Assembly: GCA_963764805.1 (NCBI GenBank)
Contig: CAVXUB010000005.1
Location: 186,001-250,000, forward strand
From: CAVXUB01 sp963764805
GTDB taxonomy: Bacteria > Actinomycetota > Acidimicrobiia > Acidimicrobiales > Bog-793
Length of the DNA: 64,000 bases
Direction of reading: 5' to 3'
Numbering within the stretch: position 1 is the first letter of the stretch; each line of letters opens with the position of its first letter. The position numbers and the translations under genes were made by a program. This document shows, piece by piece, positions 38,946 to 48,546 of the stretch. The notes under the pieces were generated by a model. That model did no database searches, was not told the DNA's origin, and worked only from the letters and a program-made list of their open reading frames with translations.

Positions 38946-40260
38946 CTATGCCCCGCGGTGGTGGCAACCCCGCGCTCGGAGATCCCCGCCACTTCCTCGG
39001 GGTAGGGGTCGAAGGCGCCGCACAGCTCACGCACCTCGTGGCGGATCTTGTCGAGCTCGGACTCGTCCTCCCGGTTGCGCAGCACCCGCCGATAAGGCGC
39101 CGCAACGTGGCGCATCTCCGCCGTCCCCATGCCGGCGGTGGTCTCGGCCGCAGAGCCGAGGCGAAGGCCACTCGTGATGAACGGCGACCGAGGATCGTCG
39201 GGGATCTGGTTGCGGTTACAGGTGATCCCGGCTCGATCGAGCGCCTCCTGGGCCACCTTTCCCGTCAGCTCGGCGTCGAAAGTACGCAGGTCCAAGATGA
39301 CCTGATGGTTCTCTGTGCCGCCGGCAGACGAGCCGAAAGCCCTCCTCGGCAGCGAATTGGCGAGCGCCGCCGCGTTCTCGACGACACGCTTCGCGTACGT
39401 CCGAGAACTCCGGCTGCGCCGCTTCGGCGAAGGCAACGGCCTTGGCGGCGATGACATGGTCGAGCGGACCGCCTTGAAGGCCGGGGAAGACGGCGGCGTC
39501 GATCGCCCTCGCTAGGTCTTCGCCGCACAGAACGGCGCCACCACGCGGCCCCCGCAGCGTCTTGTGGGTGGTGAAGGTCACCACGTCGGCGATGCCGACC
39601 GGGCTCGGGTGCACGCCGCCGGCGATGAGCCCGGCGGGGTGCGCAGCGTCGAACATGAAGCGGGCGCTCACCTCGTCGGCAATCTGACGGAAAGGCAGCG
39701 GATCGATGATGCGGGCATACGCCGTGGTGCCGGCCACGATGAGCTTGCGGCCGCTCGCGCAGCGCCAGGTCACGCACCTGGTCGAGGTCGATCCGCTCGC
39801 CGGTGCCGTCGCTCCCGGCCGGCGTCACCCCGTACGAGACAAAACGGTAGATCTTCCCCGTCAAGCTCACCGGTGACCCGTGCGTCAGGTGCCCGCCCTG
39901 GTCGAGGCGCATGGCGAGGATCGTGTCGCCAGGCTCGACGAGCGCGAGGTACGCCGCCAGATTGGCCGGGGCGCCGGCATGGGGCTGAACGTTGGCGTGG
40001 TCGGCACCGAACAGGGACTTGGCTCGCTGGCGCGCCATCTCCTCGGCCTCGTCGGCGTAGGTGTTGCCGCCGTAGTATCGCCGGTGCGGGTACCCCTCTG
40101 AGTACTTGTTGGTGAGCTCGGAGGCGGTGGCGGCCATCACTGCCCGGGACGTGAAGTTCTCCGAGGCGATGAGCTGGATGGTCCGGCGCTGGCGCTCCAG
40201 CTCTCGGGCCAGCACCTCCCTGATCTCAGGGTCGCTGTCGAGAGCGGCGGGCAGCACCAT
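38946..40260 (-). CDS. glyA: Serine hydroxymethyltransferase, two or more frameshifts
   Basis: GlyA makes glycine and 5,10-methylene-THF from serine. The N-terminal frame shows IQLIASENFTSRAVMAATASELTNKYSEGYPHRRYYGGN. After RDLALRERP the frame shifts (39746-39753, a GCGGCCGC site) to KLIVAGTTAYARIIDPLPF, with the PLP lysine in VVTFTTHKTLRGPRGG. After PEFSD it shifts again (39394-39402) to YAKRVVENAAALANSLP and NHQVILDLRTFD. Both shifts are one extra base. The end is unclear: the last frame runs on into wecA, and 38946 is only a guess. The ATG at 40260 is preferred to 40275. Confidence 0.85.
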
Positions 40261-40341
40261 GGGCCGAGCGTACATCGCAGTAGTCGATCGCCCGGCCCGG
40301 ATCAGGCTCCGGCCGACGGGCGTCGGAGCCGATCGTGGCGG

Positions 40342-40929
40342 TCATGCCCCCGGCTCTGGCAGCGGGACCGGGCCGTGGCGGAGGACCCGCCAGCCTTCCT
40401 TTGTCCAGCGGGCGACCGTGGACGGCTGCCCGTCGCACCGCCCCCCGTCGATGACGAGCGGGATGTTGCCTGCAAAGGCCGCCCGCACCGCCCCGGCCGT
40501 GTGGAGGGGTGGGGCGCCGTGGACGTTGGCGCTCGAGACCGCCAGCGGGCCGGCCATCTCCAGCAGCGCCAGCGTTCCTTGGTGCGCCGGGCAGCGAAGA
40601 CCGATCGTCGCCGGATCCCCGCCCAGCTCCCAGTCGGCGACCGACGGCGACCGGTCCAGCACGACGGTCAGCGGCCCGGGCCACCAACGAGCGAGGAGGT
40701 CCTCCACCTCGGCCGGCACCTCGGCGGCCAAGGCAATGGCTGCGGCTCGAGAGTGCGCGAGCACGGGCAGGGCCACGGCGTCAGGTCGTCCCTTGAGGGC
40801 GAAGATCCGGGCGGCGGCGCCGGGCACGCGCGGGTCGGCCGCCAATCCGTAGACGGTTTCGGTCGGGATCGCTATCACCTCGCCGGCGGCCAACAGATCG
40901 ACGGCCGCCCGCATCACGTCGGCGGTCAC
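40342..40929 (-). CDS. L-threonylcarbamoyladenylate synthase (TsaC/Sua5/YrdC)
   Basis: This enzyme makes threonylcarbamoyl-AMP for the t6A modification at A37 of ANN-decoding tRNAs. The product is 195 residues from GTG 40929, overlapping the prmC stop (GTGA). The signature GEVIAIPTETVYGLAAD and IFALKGRP (KxR near residue 40) are clear, and LAVSSANVHG is the conserved C-terminal loop. The short form lacks the Sua5 domain. The open frame extends further upstream but only as a shadow of prmC. Confidence 0.95.
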   Translation of the reverse strand: MTADVMRAAVDLLAAGEVIAIPTETVYGLAADPRVPGAAARIFALKGRPDAVALPVLAHSRAAAIALAAEVPAEVEDLLARWWPGPLTVVLDRSPSVADWELGGDPATIGLRCPAHQGTLALLEMAGPLAVSSANVHGAPPLHTAGAVRAAFAGNIPLVIDGGRCDGQPSTVARWTKEGWRVLRHGPVPLPEPGA

Positions 40930-41823
40930 CGGTGCGCCACCAACACCCGATCGCGCCCGCTGAGGTCGGGCTCGACGCGGACAGCTGAAAAGCCGGCCGT
41001 GCGTGCGAGGGTGGCAACCGCATCGCCCTGAGTCGAGCCGATCTCGAGCGCCAGCACACCGTCCGCGGCCATCCATTGCGGTGCCCGGCCGATGATCAAG
41101 GCGATCGCCTCGAGACCTGACGGCCCCGGCACCAGGGCCTCGTAAGGGTCGTGCAAGCGCACGACATCGTCGAGCTCTGTCCACTCTTGCTGCGAGACGT
41201 ACGGCGGGTTGGAGATCAAGAGGTCCACCTGCCCCGCCAGCTCGTCCGGGAGTGCGGCGAACCAGTCGCCCTCCAGGAGGTGGACCCTTGCAGCCACAGG
41301 TCGACCGACCGACGCGCAGTTGGCGCTCGCCAACCGGAGGGCAGGAGCGAAGCAGTCGGTCGCCCACACCTCGGCGCCCTCCTCCTCGCTGGCGACCGAG
41401 AGGGCGATAGCACCGGTGCCGGTGCCTAGCTCGACCACTACGGGCCGTGACCCGTCAGGCCCTCGCGCACGGCTGAACGCGGCGAAGCTCCGCCAGTGCA
41501 ACCTCCACGACGATCTCCGTCTCAGGGCGAGGTATCAGGGCGCCCGGGCCGACGGCGAGATCGAGATCCCTGAAGCCCCAATGGCCGAGCACATGCTGCA
41601 GCGGCTCGCCCGCCTGCAGGCGAGCGACCGCAGAACGCATCCGGGAGGTGGCGGCACCCGTGGCAGGCTCATCGGCACGCAGCATGAGCTCGAGGCCGTC
41701 GAGACCGGATACCTCCTCCACCAGACGCCGGGCAGTCATCTCGTCACCGAGAGAGCTGCGGGCGTGGCTCCACAGGTCGCGCCACGTCCGACCGCCTGAT
41801 CCGGCAGCCGTGGGCTGGGTCAC
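40926..41823 (-). CDS. prmC: Release factor glutamine methyltransferase, one-base frameshift
   Basis: PrmC methylates the Gln of the GGQ loop in release factors; the target gene prfA lies directly upstream. The N-terminal part ends ...GALIPRPETEIVVEVALAELRR, the usual lead-in. The SAM-binding VVVELGTGTGAIALSVA and the catalytic LLISNPPYVSQQEW are in the next frame. One extra base in 41461-41480 (GCGCG) explains the break; the corrected length is about 298 residues. The start is GTG 41823, overlapping the prfA stop. Confidence 0.9.
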
Positions 41824-42896
41824 CCCGCGATGGCGCCCGCGAGCTGCCTGGCGCGCTCGTCGGCGAGGAGCGCATCAGCTATCTCGTCGAGGTCTCCCAT
41901 CAAGATCCGGTCGAGCTTGTAGAGCGTCAGCTGGATCCGGTGATCGGTGACTCGGTTCTCCTTGAAGTTGTAGGTACGGATCTTCTCGGAGCGACCTCCA
42001 GATCCCACCTGGGCGCGCTTGGCGCTCGACAGCTCTGCCGCCTGCCGGTCCTGCTCCGCCTTCAGCAGACGGGAGCGCAGGACGACCAGCGCCCGGGCTC
42101 GGTTCTGGATCTGGGACTTCTCGTCCTGCATGGCCACCACGATCCCGGTCGGCAGGTGAGTGATGCGCACCGCCGAGTCCGTGGTGTTGACGGACTGGCC
42201 ACCCGGCCCCGTGGAACGGTAGACGTCGATGCGCAGCTCCGCCGGATCGATCTCGATATCGATCTCGTCCGCCTCAGGTAGCACCGTCACCGCGGCCGAG
42301 GACGTGTGGACCCGTCCCTGGGACTCGGTGACGGGGACCCGTTGCACGCGGTGTGGGCCGCCCTCGTGCTTCAGCCTCGCCCATGCGTCCTCGCCCTTCA
42401 CCAAGAGCGTCGCCTCGTCGATCCCGCCTAGATCCGTGAAGGTCAGGCCGAGCGCCTCCACCTTCCAACCACGCCTGTCGGCATACCGGAGGTACATGTC
42501 GTAGAGGTCCTTGGCGAACAGCGCCGCCTCCTCGCCGCCCTCAGCGCCCCGGATCGTGACGACGACGTTGCGGCCGTCGTTCGGATCGCGCGGGAGGAGT
42601 AGGTGCTTGAGCGCTTCCTCGGCGGCGGCAACTCGCTCAGCAGCAAGCTCGACCTCTTGGCGGGCGAACTCCTTGTCGCTTCCTTCCGACTCCGCGAGCA
42701 GCTCGGAGGCCGTCTCGGCGTCGGATCGAGCGCTTGCGAGCTCCCGCATCGCGCGGACGATCGCCTCCAACTCCTTGTGCCGGCGCGACACGGACCGCAT
42801 CGCCTTCTGGTCAGAGAGCAGCGAAGGATCCGAGAGGCGCGCCAGCGTCTCCTCGTACTCCCGCTCGATCTCAGCCTGGCGTTCGAGCATCGGCAC
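41820..42896 (-). CDS. prfA: Peptide chain release factor 1
   Basis: RF1 ends translation at UAA and UAG. The protein is about 358 residues. It has the stop-codon-recognising region (HRVQRVPVTESQGRVHTSSAAV; the PVT tripeptide corresponds to PxT) and the catalytic loop YRSTGPGGQSVNTTDSAVRI, whose Gln is modified by PrmC. The start is GTG 42896 or ATG 42890, and the second is two residues later. It overlaps prmC (GTGA). About 155 bases separate it from rpmE, filled with a large inverted repeat. Confidence 0.97.
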   Translation of the reverse strand: MPMLERQAEIEREYEETLARLSDPSLLSDQKAMRSVSRRHKELEAIVRAMRELASARSDAETASELLAESEGSDKEFARQEVELAAERVAAAEEALKHLLLPRDPNDGRNVVVTIRGAEGGEEAALFAKDLYDMYLRYADRRGWKVEALGLTFTDLGGIDEATLLVKGEDAWARLKHEGGPHRVQRVPVTESQGRVHTSSAAVTVLPEADEIDIEIDPAELRIDVYRSTGPGGQSVNTTDSAVRITHLPTGIVVAMQDEKSQIQNRARALVVLRSRLLKAEQDRQAAELSSAKRAQVGSGGRSEKIRTYNFKENRVTDHRIQLTLYKLDRILMGDLDEIADALLADERARQLAGAIAG

Positions 42897-42954
42897 AGGC
42901 TACTGACGGCTCCGGCCGCTCATGGACGGGCTTCCGCACGAGGATACCGGCGAA

Positions 42955-43020
42955 GATTGTGTATCGGAATGGTCCGTCAGCGCGCGTTTGCGCGCCAAAT
43001 CGGCACTCCAATACACAATC
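42955..43020. repeat. 66-bp nested concentric palindrome between prfA and rpmE
   Basis: The outer arms GATTGTGTATCGGAATG (42955-42971) and CACTCCAATACACAATC (43004-43020) pair at 15 of 17 positions. The inner arms GCGCGC (42980-42985) and GCGCGC (42990-42995) share exactly the same centre (42987.5). The 8-base stretches between do not pair, so the form is a stem, an internal loop and a GC stem. It sits after the rpmE stop and before prfA, and could end or attenuate the rpmE transcript, but no T-run is seen. Confidence 0.7.
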
Positions 43021-43050
43021 CTCTGACGAATCTACGGCGCCGGCAGGCGG

Positions 43051-43263
43051 TCAGCGCTTGGCGGGCCGCTTGCCGTAGCGGCGCTCGAAACGCTCCACCC
43101 GGCCGCCAGTGTCCACAAGCTTCTGCTTGCCGGTGAAGAAGGGATGGCACTCGTTGCAGAGCTCGACGTGCAGCTCGCTCTTCGTGGAGTGGGTCGTGAA
43201 GGTGTTGCCGCACGAGCAGTGGACGGTGGCCTGTACGTAATTGGGGTGGATGTCGGTTTTCAT
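43051..43263 (-). CDS. rpmE: 50S ribosomal protein bL31, zinc-binding form
   Basis: A 70-residue L31. It begins MKTDIHPNYVQATVHCSCGN and carries the four zinc cysteines of the C+ form (CSCGN near the start and LCNECHPFFTGK in the middle). Actinobacteria often hold a zinc-free paralogue under Zur control; only the zinc form is seen here. It follows rho, as usual in this phylum. Confidence 0.97.
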   Translation of the reverse strand: MKTDIHPNYVQATVHCSCGNTFTTHSTKSELHVELCNECHPFFTGKQKLVDTGGRVERFERRYGKRPAKR

Positions 43264-43333
43264 CGGGCTTCCATTCTAGGCGCCGATCGGCGGAGGCTCG
43301 TCGGTGAGGCTTCGGACGACTCGCGGACGATCG

Positions 43334-45547
43334 TCACACTGTCGGGGTAGGGGCTTTGGCGATCTCAGCCAGGAACTCGGCATTCGAGCGGGTGGTGCGG
43401 ATCTTGTCCATCAGCAGCTCGATGCCGGCTGCGGCGCTGCCGCCGTCGGCGGCAAGGGCGTTCAACACACGGCGCAGCTTCCATACCTGCTGCAGCTGCC
43501 CCCGATCGAAGAGGAGCTCCTCGTGCCGGGTCGAGCTGGCGTTGACATCGATGGCCGGGTAGATCCGCCGCTCCGACAGCTTGCGGTCGAGCCGCAGCTC
43601 CATGTTGCCTGTGCCCTTGAACTCCTCGAAGATCACCTCGTCCATCCGCGACCCGGTCTCGACGAGCGCCGTCGCCAGGATCGTGAGCGATCCCCCCTCT
43701 TCGATGTTGCGGGCTGCGCCGAAGAACTTCTTCGGGGGATAGAGAGCGCCCGAGTCGACACCTCCGGACATGATCCGCCCGGTGGCCGGCTGACCCAGGT
43801 TGTAGGCACGCGCCAACCGTGTGATGCCGTCGAGGATGATAACGACGTCGTGCCCGAGCTCTACGAGCCGCTTCGCACGCTCGATGGCGAGCTCGGAAAC
43901 CACCAAGTGCTCCTCCGCCGGACGGTCGAAGGTGGAGGAGATGACCTCACCCTTCACCGATCGACGCATGTCGGTGACCTCTTCCGGCCGCTCGTCGACG
44001 AGCAGCACCATCAGATGGACATCCGGGTTGTTCTGCTCGATCGAATGCGCGATCTGCTTGATGACGGTCGTCTTCCCGACCTTCGGCGGCGAGACGATGA
44101 GACCGCGCTGCCCCTTACCGATGGGCGAGATCAAGTCGACGATGCGGGCCGTCATGTTGGCCGAATCGCCGGGAAGCTCGAGCGCCAGCCTGTCATCTGG
44201 GAACAGCGGCGTGAGATCCTCGAACCTCGGCCGGTTCCGGGCGTCGTCGACGCTCATCCCGCAGACGGAGTCGATGCGGATCAGGGCGGGGTACTTCTCG
44301 CTCGGACCGGCAGGCCGGCAGGCACCCTCGATGGCATCGCCGCGCCGAAGCGCAAAACGCCTCGCCTGGCTGACCGAGATGTACACGTCCTTCTGGCTCG
44401 GCAGGTAGCCCGCCGTGCGAAGGAAGCCATAGCCCTCCTCCCGCAGGTCGAGCAGGCCCTTGACCGGCACGAGCTCGCCCTGCCAGGTCTGTTCCGGGCC
44501 ACTTTGGGGCTCTTGGCCGCCCGTCCCCACACGGTCCCTCTCGCGGCCACGGCGCCGTCGGCCACGGCGGTTCCCGGCGTCACCCTGGCTTTGGTGGACC
44601 TGGTTGCCGGGTCCGGCCTGCGCGCCGCCACCCCCGCCGCCCTGTCCCTGCTGCCGCTGTCCCTGCCTCTGCCCTTGGCCGCTCTGACCACCCTGGCCAC
44701 CCTGGCGCTGGAAAGATTGCGCCCCCTGCGGCGAGTCACCGTGGCTCGGGCCATGCCCCGACTGCCCCTGCGTTGACGGATCCAGCGCCTGACTCGACTG
44801 ATCCTGCCCATCCTCCACCCGCTGCTCGGCGGCCGCCGCGCCGTTGGCGGCGACGACCGTACCGGCCCCATCGGCCGAGCTGGGGGCGGAGCTCCGGGAG
44901 CCGTTGCCCTGCGAGCCCTCGATCCTCATGTCGGAAGTGGGGCCTGTCCTGTCGCCCTCATGGGAGCGGGCATCGCCGCTTCCGGCCTCGGCCGCCGCGG
45001 CCGCCGCAGTCCCGTGAGCCTCCGGGCCCTCGACTGGATCGGCAGTCTTCTTGGCGGTGCTCTTACGGGTGCGCTTGGCCTTCACCGGCGCCCCCTCCGC
45101 GGGTTCGGCACTCGGGCCATCGACCGCAGCTGAAGAGCCCGCCGCAGAGCCGGCGCCCGCCGCCGCTGACGAAGAACCGGCATCAGCAAAGAGCTGGCCG
45201 GCAGCGCCGGCATCGCTCGCAGCGCCGTCGCTCGTGGCGCCGTCGCTCGTGGCGTGGTCGCCGGCGGCGTCCACCGCGGCGCCGTTCTTGGCTGCATTCG
45301 CCGACGAGCGCGCTCGTGACGTGGTGCTTGCTCGCCTGCCCGTCGTGGTCGCACCGGCGGAGCCGGCATCGTGGCCGTTGCCAGCAGCAGCCGTGCTCTC
45401 GATCCCCGTCGCCTGCAGGATCTGGTCGATGATGTCCGCCTTCTTGGACCTCGCCGCGGGTTTGAGCGACATGGCCTCTGCGATGGCGTGGAGTTCGTCC
45501 CTCTCCTTGCGCTCGAGGATCGAGCGCTCGAGATGCTCTCCGCTCAT
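43334..45547 (-). CDS. rho: Transcription termination factor Rho with long low-complexity insert
   Basis: Rho is a hexameric RNA helicase that ends transcription. The protein is about 737 residues against about 420 in E. coli. The N-terminal helix bundle (LERKERDELHAIAEAM) is followed by about 280 residues rich in Ala/Ser/Gly/Gln (for example GGQGGQSGQGQRQGQRQQGQ). The RNA-binding domain (GYGFLRTAGYLPSQKDVYIS) and the ATPase with IVSPPKVGKTTVIKQIA, LLVDERPEEVT and LDGITRLARAYN complete it. The ATG at 45547 has a good AGAGAGG site. Such inserts are known in actinobacterial Rho, but this one is unusually Gln/Gly-rich. Confidence 0.96.
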   Translation of the reverse strand: MSGEHLERSILERKERDELHAIAEAMSLKPAARSKKADIIDQILQATGIESTAAAGNGHDAGSAGATTTGRRASTTSRARSSANAAKNGAAVDAAGDHATSDGATSDGAASDAGAAGQLFADAGSSSAAAGAGSAAGSSAAVDGPSAEPAEGAPVKAKRTRKSTAKKTADPVEGPEAHGTAAAAAAEAGSGDARSHEGDRTGPTSDMRIEGSQGNGSRSSAPSSADGAGTVVAANGAAAAEQRVEDGQDQSSQALDPSTQGQSGHGPSHGDSPQGAQSFQRQGGQGGQSGQGQRQGQRQQGQGGGGGGAQAGPGNQVHQSQGDAGNRRGRRRRGRERDRVGTGGQEPQSGPEQTWQGELVPVKGLLDLREEGYGFLRTAGYLPSQKDVYISVSQARRFALRRGDAIEGACRPAGPSEKYPALIRIDSVCGMSVDDARNRPRFEDLTPLFPDDRLALELPGDSANMTARIVDLISPIGKGQRGLIVSPPKVGKTTVIKQIAHSIEQNNPDVHLMVLLVDERPEEVTDMRRSVKGEVISSTFDRPAEEHLVVSELAIERAKRLVELGHDVVIILDGITRLARAYNLGQPATGRIMSGGVDSGALYPPKKFFGAARNIEEGGSLTILATALVETGSRMDEVIFEEFKGTGNMELRLDRKLSERRIYPAIDVNASSTRHEELLFDRGQLQQVWKLRRVLNALAADGGSAAAGIELLMDKIRTTRSNAEFLAEIAKAPTPTV

Positions 45548-45985
45548 CAATTACCTCTCTTGTCTGTCGTACTGCTCGAAGTTGGAGTCGTCGCCTGGTC
45601 ATCGGGCCCCGGCGCTGCAAGGCGACGAGATGGCGGGGGGCCCTTCCGTCTCACCGTCCCGACACAACCGGGCACGGACGAGACTCATCGACACGCCGGC
45701 GCTGAGGCCCTCGCATCGGGTTCACGGCTGGCCGCAGGCGGTTCGAGCGCGAGCCGATCCGAAGGTGTACAACACCAGGAAAGTGTCTGCGATTCCCCCT
45801 CCGCCCGCGTCCGCATACTCGGGCCGAAGTTGCTGCCCCATGGCCGCACATGACTGCCGCAGCAACGGGCGAAGTTGAGTAGATCTTAGCGCCCCGCGAG
45901 ACGCGACAGCAACATGGTGCGGGACCCGCGCCGGAAAGTGCTGAGCCATGCGCCGGCCAGCCGCAGGATTGGGCGGCGGGATGCC
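45548..45985. other. 438-base gap between rho and thrC, where thrB is expected
   Basis: I see no convincing gene here. A perfect 8-bp inverted repeat GTTGCTGC/GCAGCAAC lies at 45829-45836 and 45859-45866, and a direct repeat of CGAAGTTG occurs at 45825 and 45870. The region is upstream of rho on the minus strand, so it should contain the rho promoter and leader; rho leaders are long and self-regulated in other bacteria. Homoserine kinase (thrB), which usually sits here in actinobacteria, is missing. Confidence 0.6.
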
Positions 45986-47140
45986 TCAGAGGTCGAGCGC
46001 AGCGAGGACCGATCCCAGATCGGCGTCCACGGCCTCGGGAACCGACGTCTGCCCTACGGCGAGGTCCGGATCCTTCAAACCATGCCCCGTAAGCACGCAT
46101 ACCACCCTCGATCCCGGCTCGACACCTCGCGCCAACAGCCCCGCCACGGACGCTGCCGAGGCCGCCTCACAGAACACCGACTCCTCCACTGCCAGCAATC
46201 GGTACGCCTGCAGGATCTGAGCATCGGTGACCGCCTCGATACTGCCCCCCGATTCGGCGGCGGCGGCCGCTGCTCCATACCACGAGGCGGGATTACCGAT
46301 CCGGATGGCGGTGGCGACCGTCTCAGGCTCGGCGACCGGGCGACCCTCGACGATCGGGGCGGCGCCCGCTGCCTGGAACCCGAGCATCCGCGGCAGTCGC
46401 GAGGATTTACCAGCTGCCCTGTACTCCAGATAACCCTTCCAGTAGGCGGTGATATTCCCGGCATTGCCCACCGGTATGCAGTGGTAGTCGGGGGCATCAC
46501 CGAGCACGTCGACGATCTCGAAGGCCCCCGTCTTCTGGCCCTCGATCCGGTAGGGGTTGATCGAGTTGACGACGACGACCGGTGCCTCCTGGCCGAGCCG
46601 CCGGACGATCGCCAGCGCCTGGTCGAAGTTGCCGCGGACCTGGAGGACCTTGGCGCCGTGCATCAGAGCCTGGGCGAGCTTCCCGAGCGCGATCTGGCCG
46701 TCGGGGATCAGGACCACGCAGCGCAGCCCGGCCCGCGCCGCATACGCCGCCGCCGAGGCCGAGGTGTTGCCGGTCGAGGCGCAGACGACCGCCTCGGCTC
46801 CCTCCTCGAGTGCCTTGGAGATCGCCACCGTCATGCCACGGTCCTTGAACGATCCCGTCGGGTTGGCCCCCTCCAGCTTCAGGTAGACGTCCGCCTGCAG
46901 GCGCTCGGACAGCCGCGGAGCCGGCAGCAGGGGCGTGTTGCCTTCGTAGAGGGTGACGATCGGGGTGGCCTCCCCGACGGGAAGGAGCTCTCGGTAGCGC
47001 TCGATGAGCCCGCGCCACGGTGCCCGGGCCGCTGCCGTTGCCGCCTGCTCTGCCGCCGCCGTTGCCGCCAACTCTGCCGCCGGCTCTCCGGCCGGATCAC
47101 GCGAGAGCTCGCCACCAGGTCTGCCCTCGCCGGGGCGCAA
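45986..47140 (-). CDS. thrC: Threonine synthase
   Basis: ThrC turns O-phosphohomoserine into threonine with PLP. The product is 384 residues from TTG 47140. The PLP lysine is in NPTGSFKDRGMTVAISKAL (about residue 100), followed by VCASTGNTSASAAAYA and VGNAGNITAYWKGY. The first 40 residues are Ala/Glu-rich (ELAATAAAEQAATAAARAP) and not part of the fold, so a later start is possible. It begins three bases after the hom stop. Confidence 0.95.
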   Translation of the reverse strand: MRPGEGRPGGELSRDPAGEPAAELAATAAAEQAATAAARAPWRGLIERYRELLPVGEATPIVTLYEGNTPLLPAPRLSERLQADVYLKLEGANPTGSFKDRGMTVAISKALEEGAEAVVCASTGNTSASAAAYAARAGLRCVVLIPDGQIALGKLAQALMHGAKVLQVRGNFDQALAIVRRLGQEAPVVVVNSINPYRIEGQKTGAFEIVDVLGDAPDYHCIPVGNAGNITAYWKGYLEYRAAGKSSRLPRMLGFQAAGAAPIVEGRPVAEPETVATAIRIGNPASWYGAAAAAAESGGSIEAVTDAQILQAYRLLAVEESVFCEAASAASVAGLLARGVEPGSRVVCVLTGHGLKDPDLAVGQTSVPEAVDADLGSVLAALDL

Positions 47141-47143
47141 CTG

Positions 47144-48446
47144 TCAGCGCTCCGGGCCGATGACGCGGAGCAGCGAACCGATCCTCTCGACTGCGTCGAG
47201 GTTGCGGAGCCCCGCCAGCGTCGCCTGCACGTCGGCCTCGAGGGCGGTGTGGGTGATGAAGACGAGACGCGCCTCGGCACCGAGACCGATCTGCTCCATC
47301 GAGCGGATCGAAACGTTGTGCGCGCCGAACACCGTGGCCACCGACGCGAGCACCCCGGGCCGGTCGGCGACGTCGACCGTCAGGTAGTACTGCGTGCGCA
47401 GCTCGTCGATCGGCCTGATCTCGCAGGCGACGCGCCGGCTCGGGCGACCGCGCACCCCCGTCTGCAGGTTGTGGGCGGCGTCGATGACGTCCCCCAGGAC
47501 TGCGCTCGCCGTCGGCTTGCCGCCCGCGCCCCGGCCGTAGAGCATCAGCTCTCCGGCTGCCGCCCCCTCTATGAACACGGCGTTGAAGGCGCCCCGAACC
47601 CCCGCCAGCGGGTGTTCCAGCGGGACCATCGCGGGGTGCACCCGGACGGTGATGGCCGTGGACGAACCATCCGGATCCTCGGACACGTCTTCAGCGACTG
47701 CGAGCAGCTTCACCACGTAGCCCAGGCGGCGGGCGAACTCGATGTCGTCCGCCTCGATTCCCGAGATCCCCTCGCAGTAGACGTCTCCCGCCACGACTGA
47801 GGCGCTGAAGGCGATCCCGGCGAGGATCGCAGCCTTGGCCGAGGCGTCGTGACCTTCCACGTCGGCCGTCGGGTCCCGCTCCGCGTATCCGAGCTTCTGC
47901 GCCTCGGCGAGTGCATCCGCGTAGCTCGATGCCTCCTCGGTCATGCGGGTGAGGATGTAGTTGGTAGTGCCGTTGACGATCCCCATCACACGCGTGATGC
48001 GTTCCCCGGCGAGCGACTCGGCGAGCGGACGCACGAGCGGGATTGCGCCGGCCACGGAGGCCTCGTAGAGGAGGTCCACCCCTACCTGCTCGGCGGCGGC
48101 GATCAGCTCGTCACCGACGTTTGCCAGTAGCTCCTTGTTGGCTGTGACGACCGGCTTGCCAGCCTTCAGCGCCTCGAGGACGAGCGCCCGCGCCGGCTCG
48201 ACTCCGCCGATCAGCTCGACCACGAGGTCGACTTCCGGATCCGTCACGACCGAATGGGCGTCGTGCGTGAGACGTTCGGGGGAGGGGGACGAGTGCAGAT
48301 GGCGGCTGACGTTTTGAACTGCGATGCGGGCTGATCTCGATGTCGACGCCGGCGCGCCTTGCGATCTCCTGGCGGCCCCGGTCGATCAGCTCGACGAGGG
48401 CGCCGCCGACGTTCCCGCAGCCGAGAAGGCCGATCCGCACTGGCAT
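47144..48446 (-). CDS. hom: Homoserine dehydrogenase, one-base frameshift
   Basis: Hom reduces aspartate semialdehyde to homoserine. The N-terminal NAD-binding MPVRIGLLGCGNVGGALVEL lies in one frame. After AGVDIEIS the frame shifts near 48326-48332 (a CCC run, one extra base) to RIAVQNVSRHLHSSPSP and then VVELIGG..., TANKELLAN, MGIVNGTTNYILTRM. The C-terminal ACT domain (VDVADRPGVLASVATVF) allows threonine feedback. The corrected length is about 433 residues. It is in one operon with thrC and lysA. Confidence 0.92.
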
Positions 48447-48546
48447 CGACACACGATAGGCGACGCCGCCGGCCGCTAACCCGGTCATCCAGCGCGCAGA
48501 AACCTACGCTCTACGTGCACAGGCGCAATACGGATGAGGGTGCGCC

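Noticed and set aside
45722..45949. Small minus-strand gene of 75 codons in the rho-thrC gap
   Set aside because: No recognisable motif and no convincing ribosome site. The region is more likely the rho leader.
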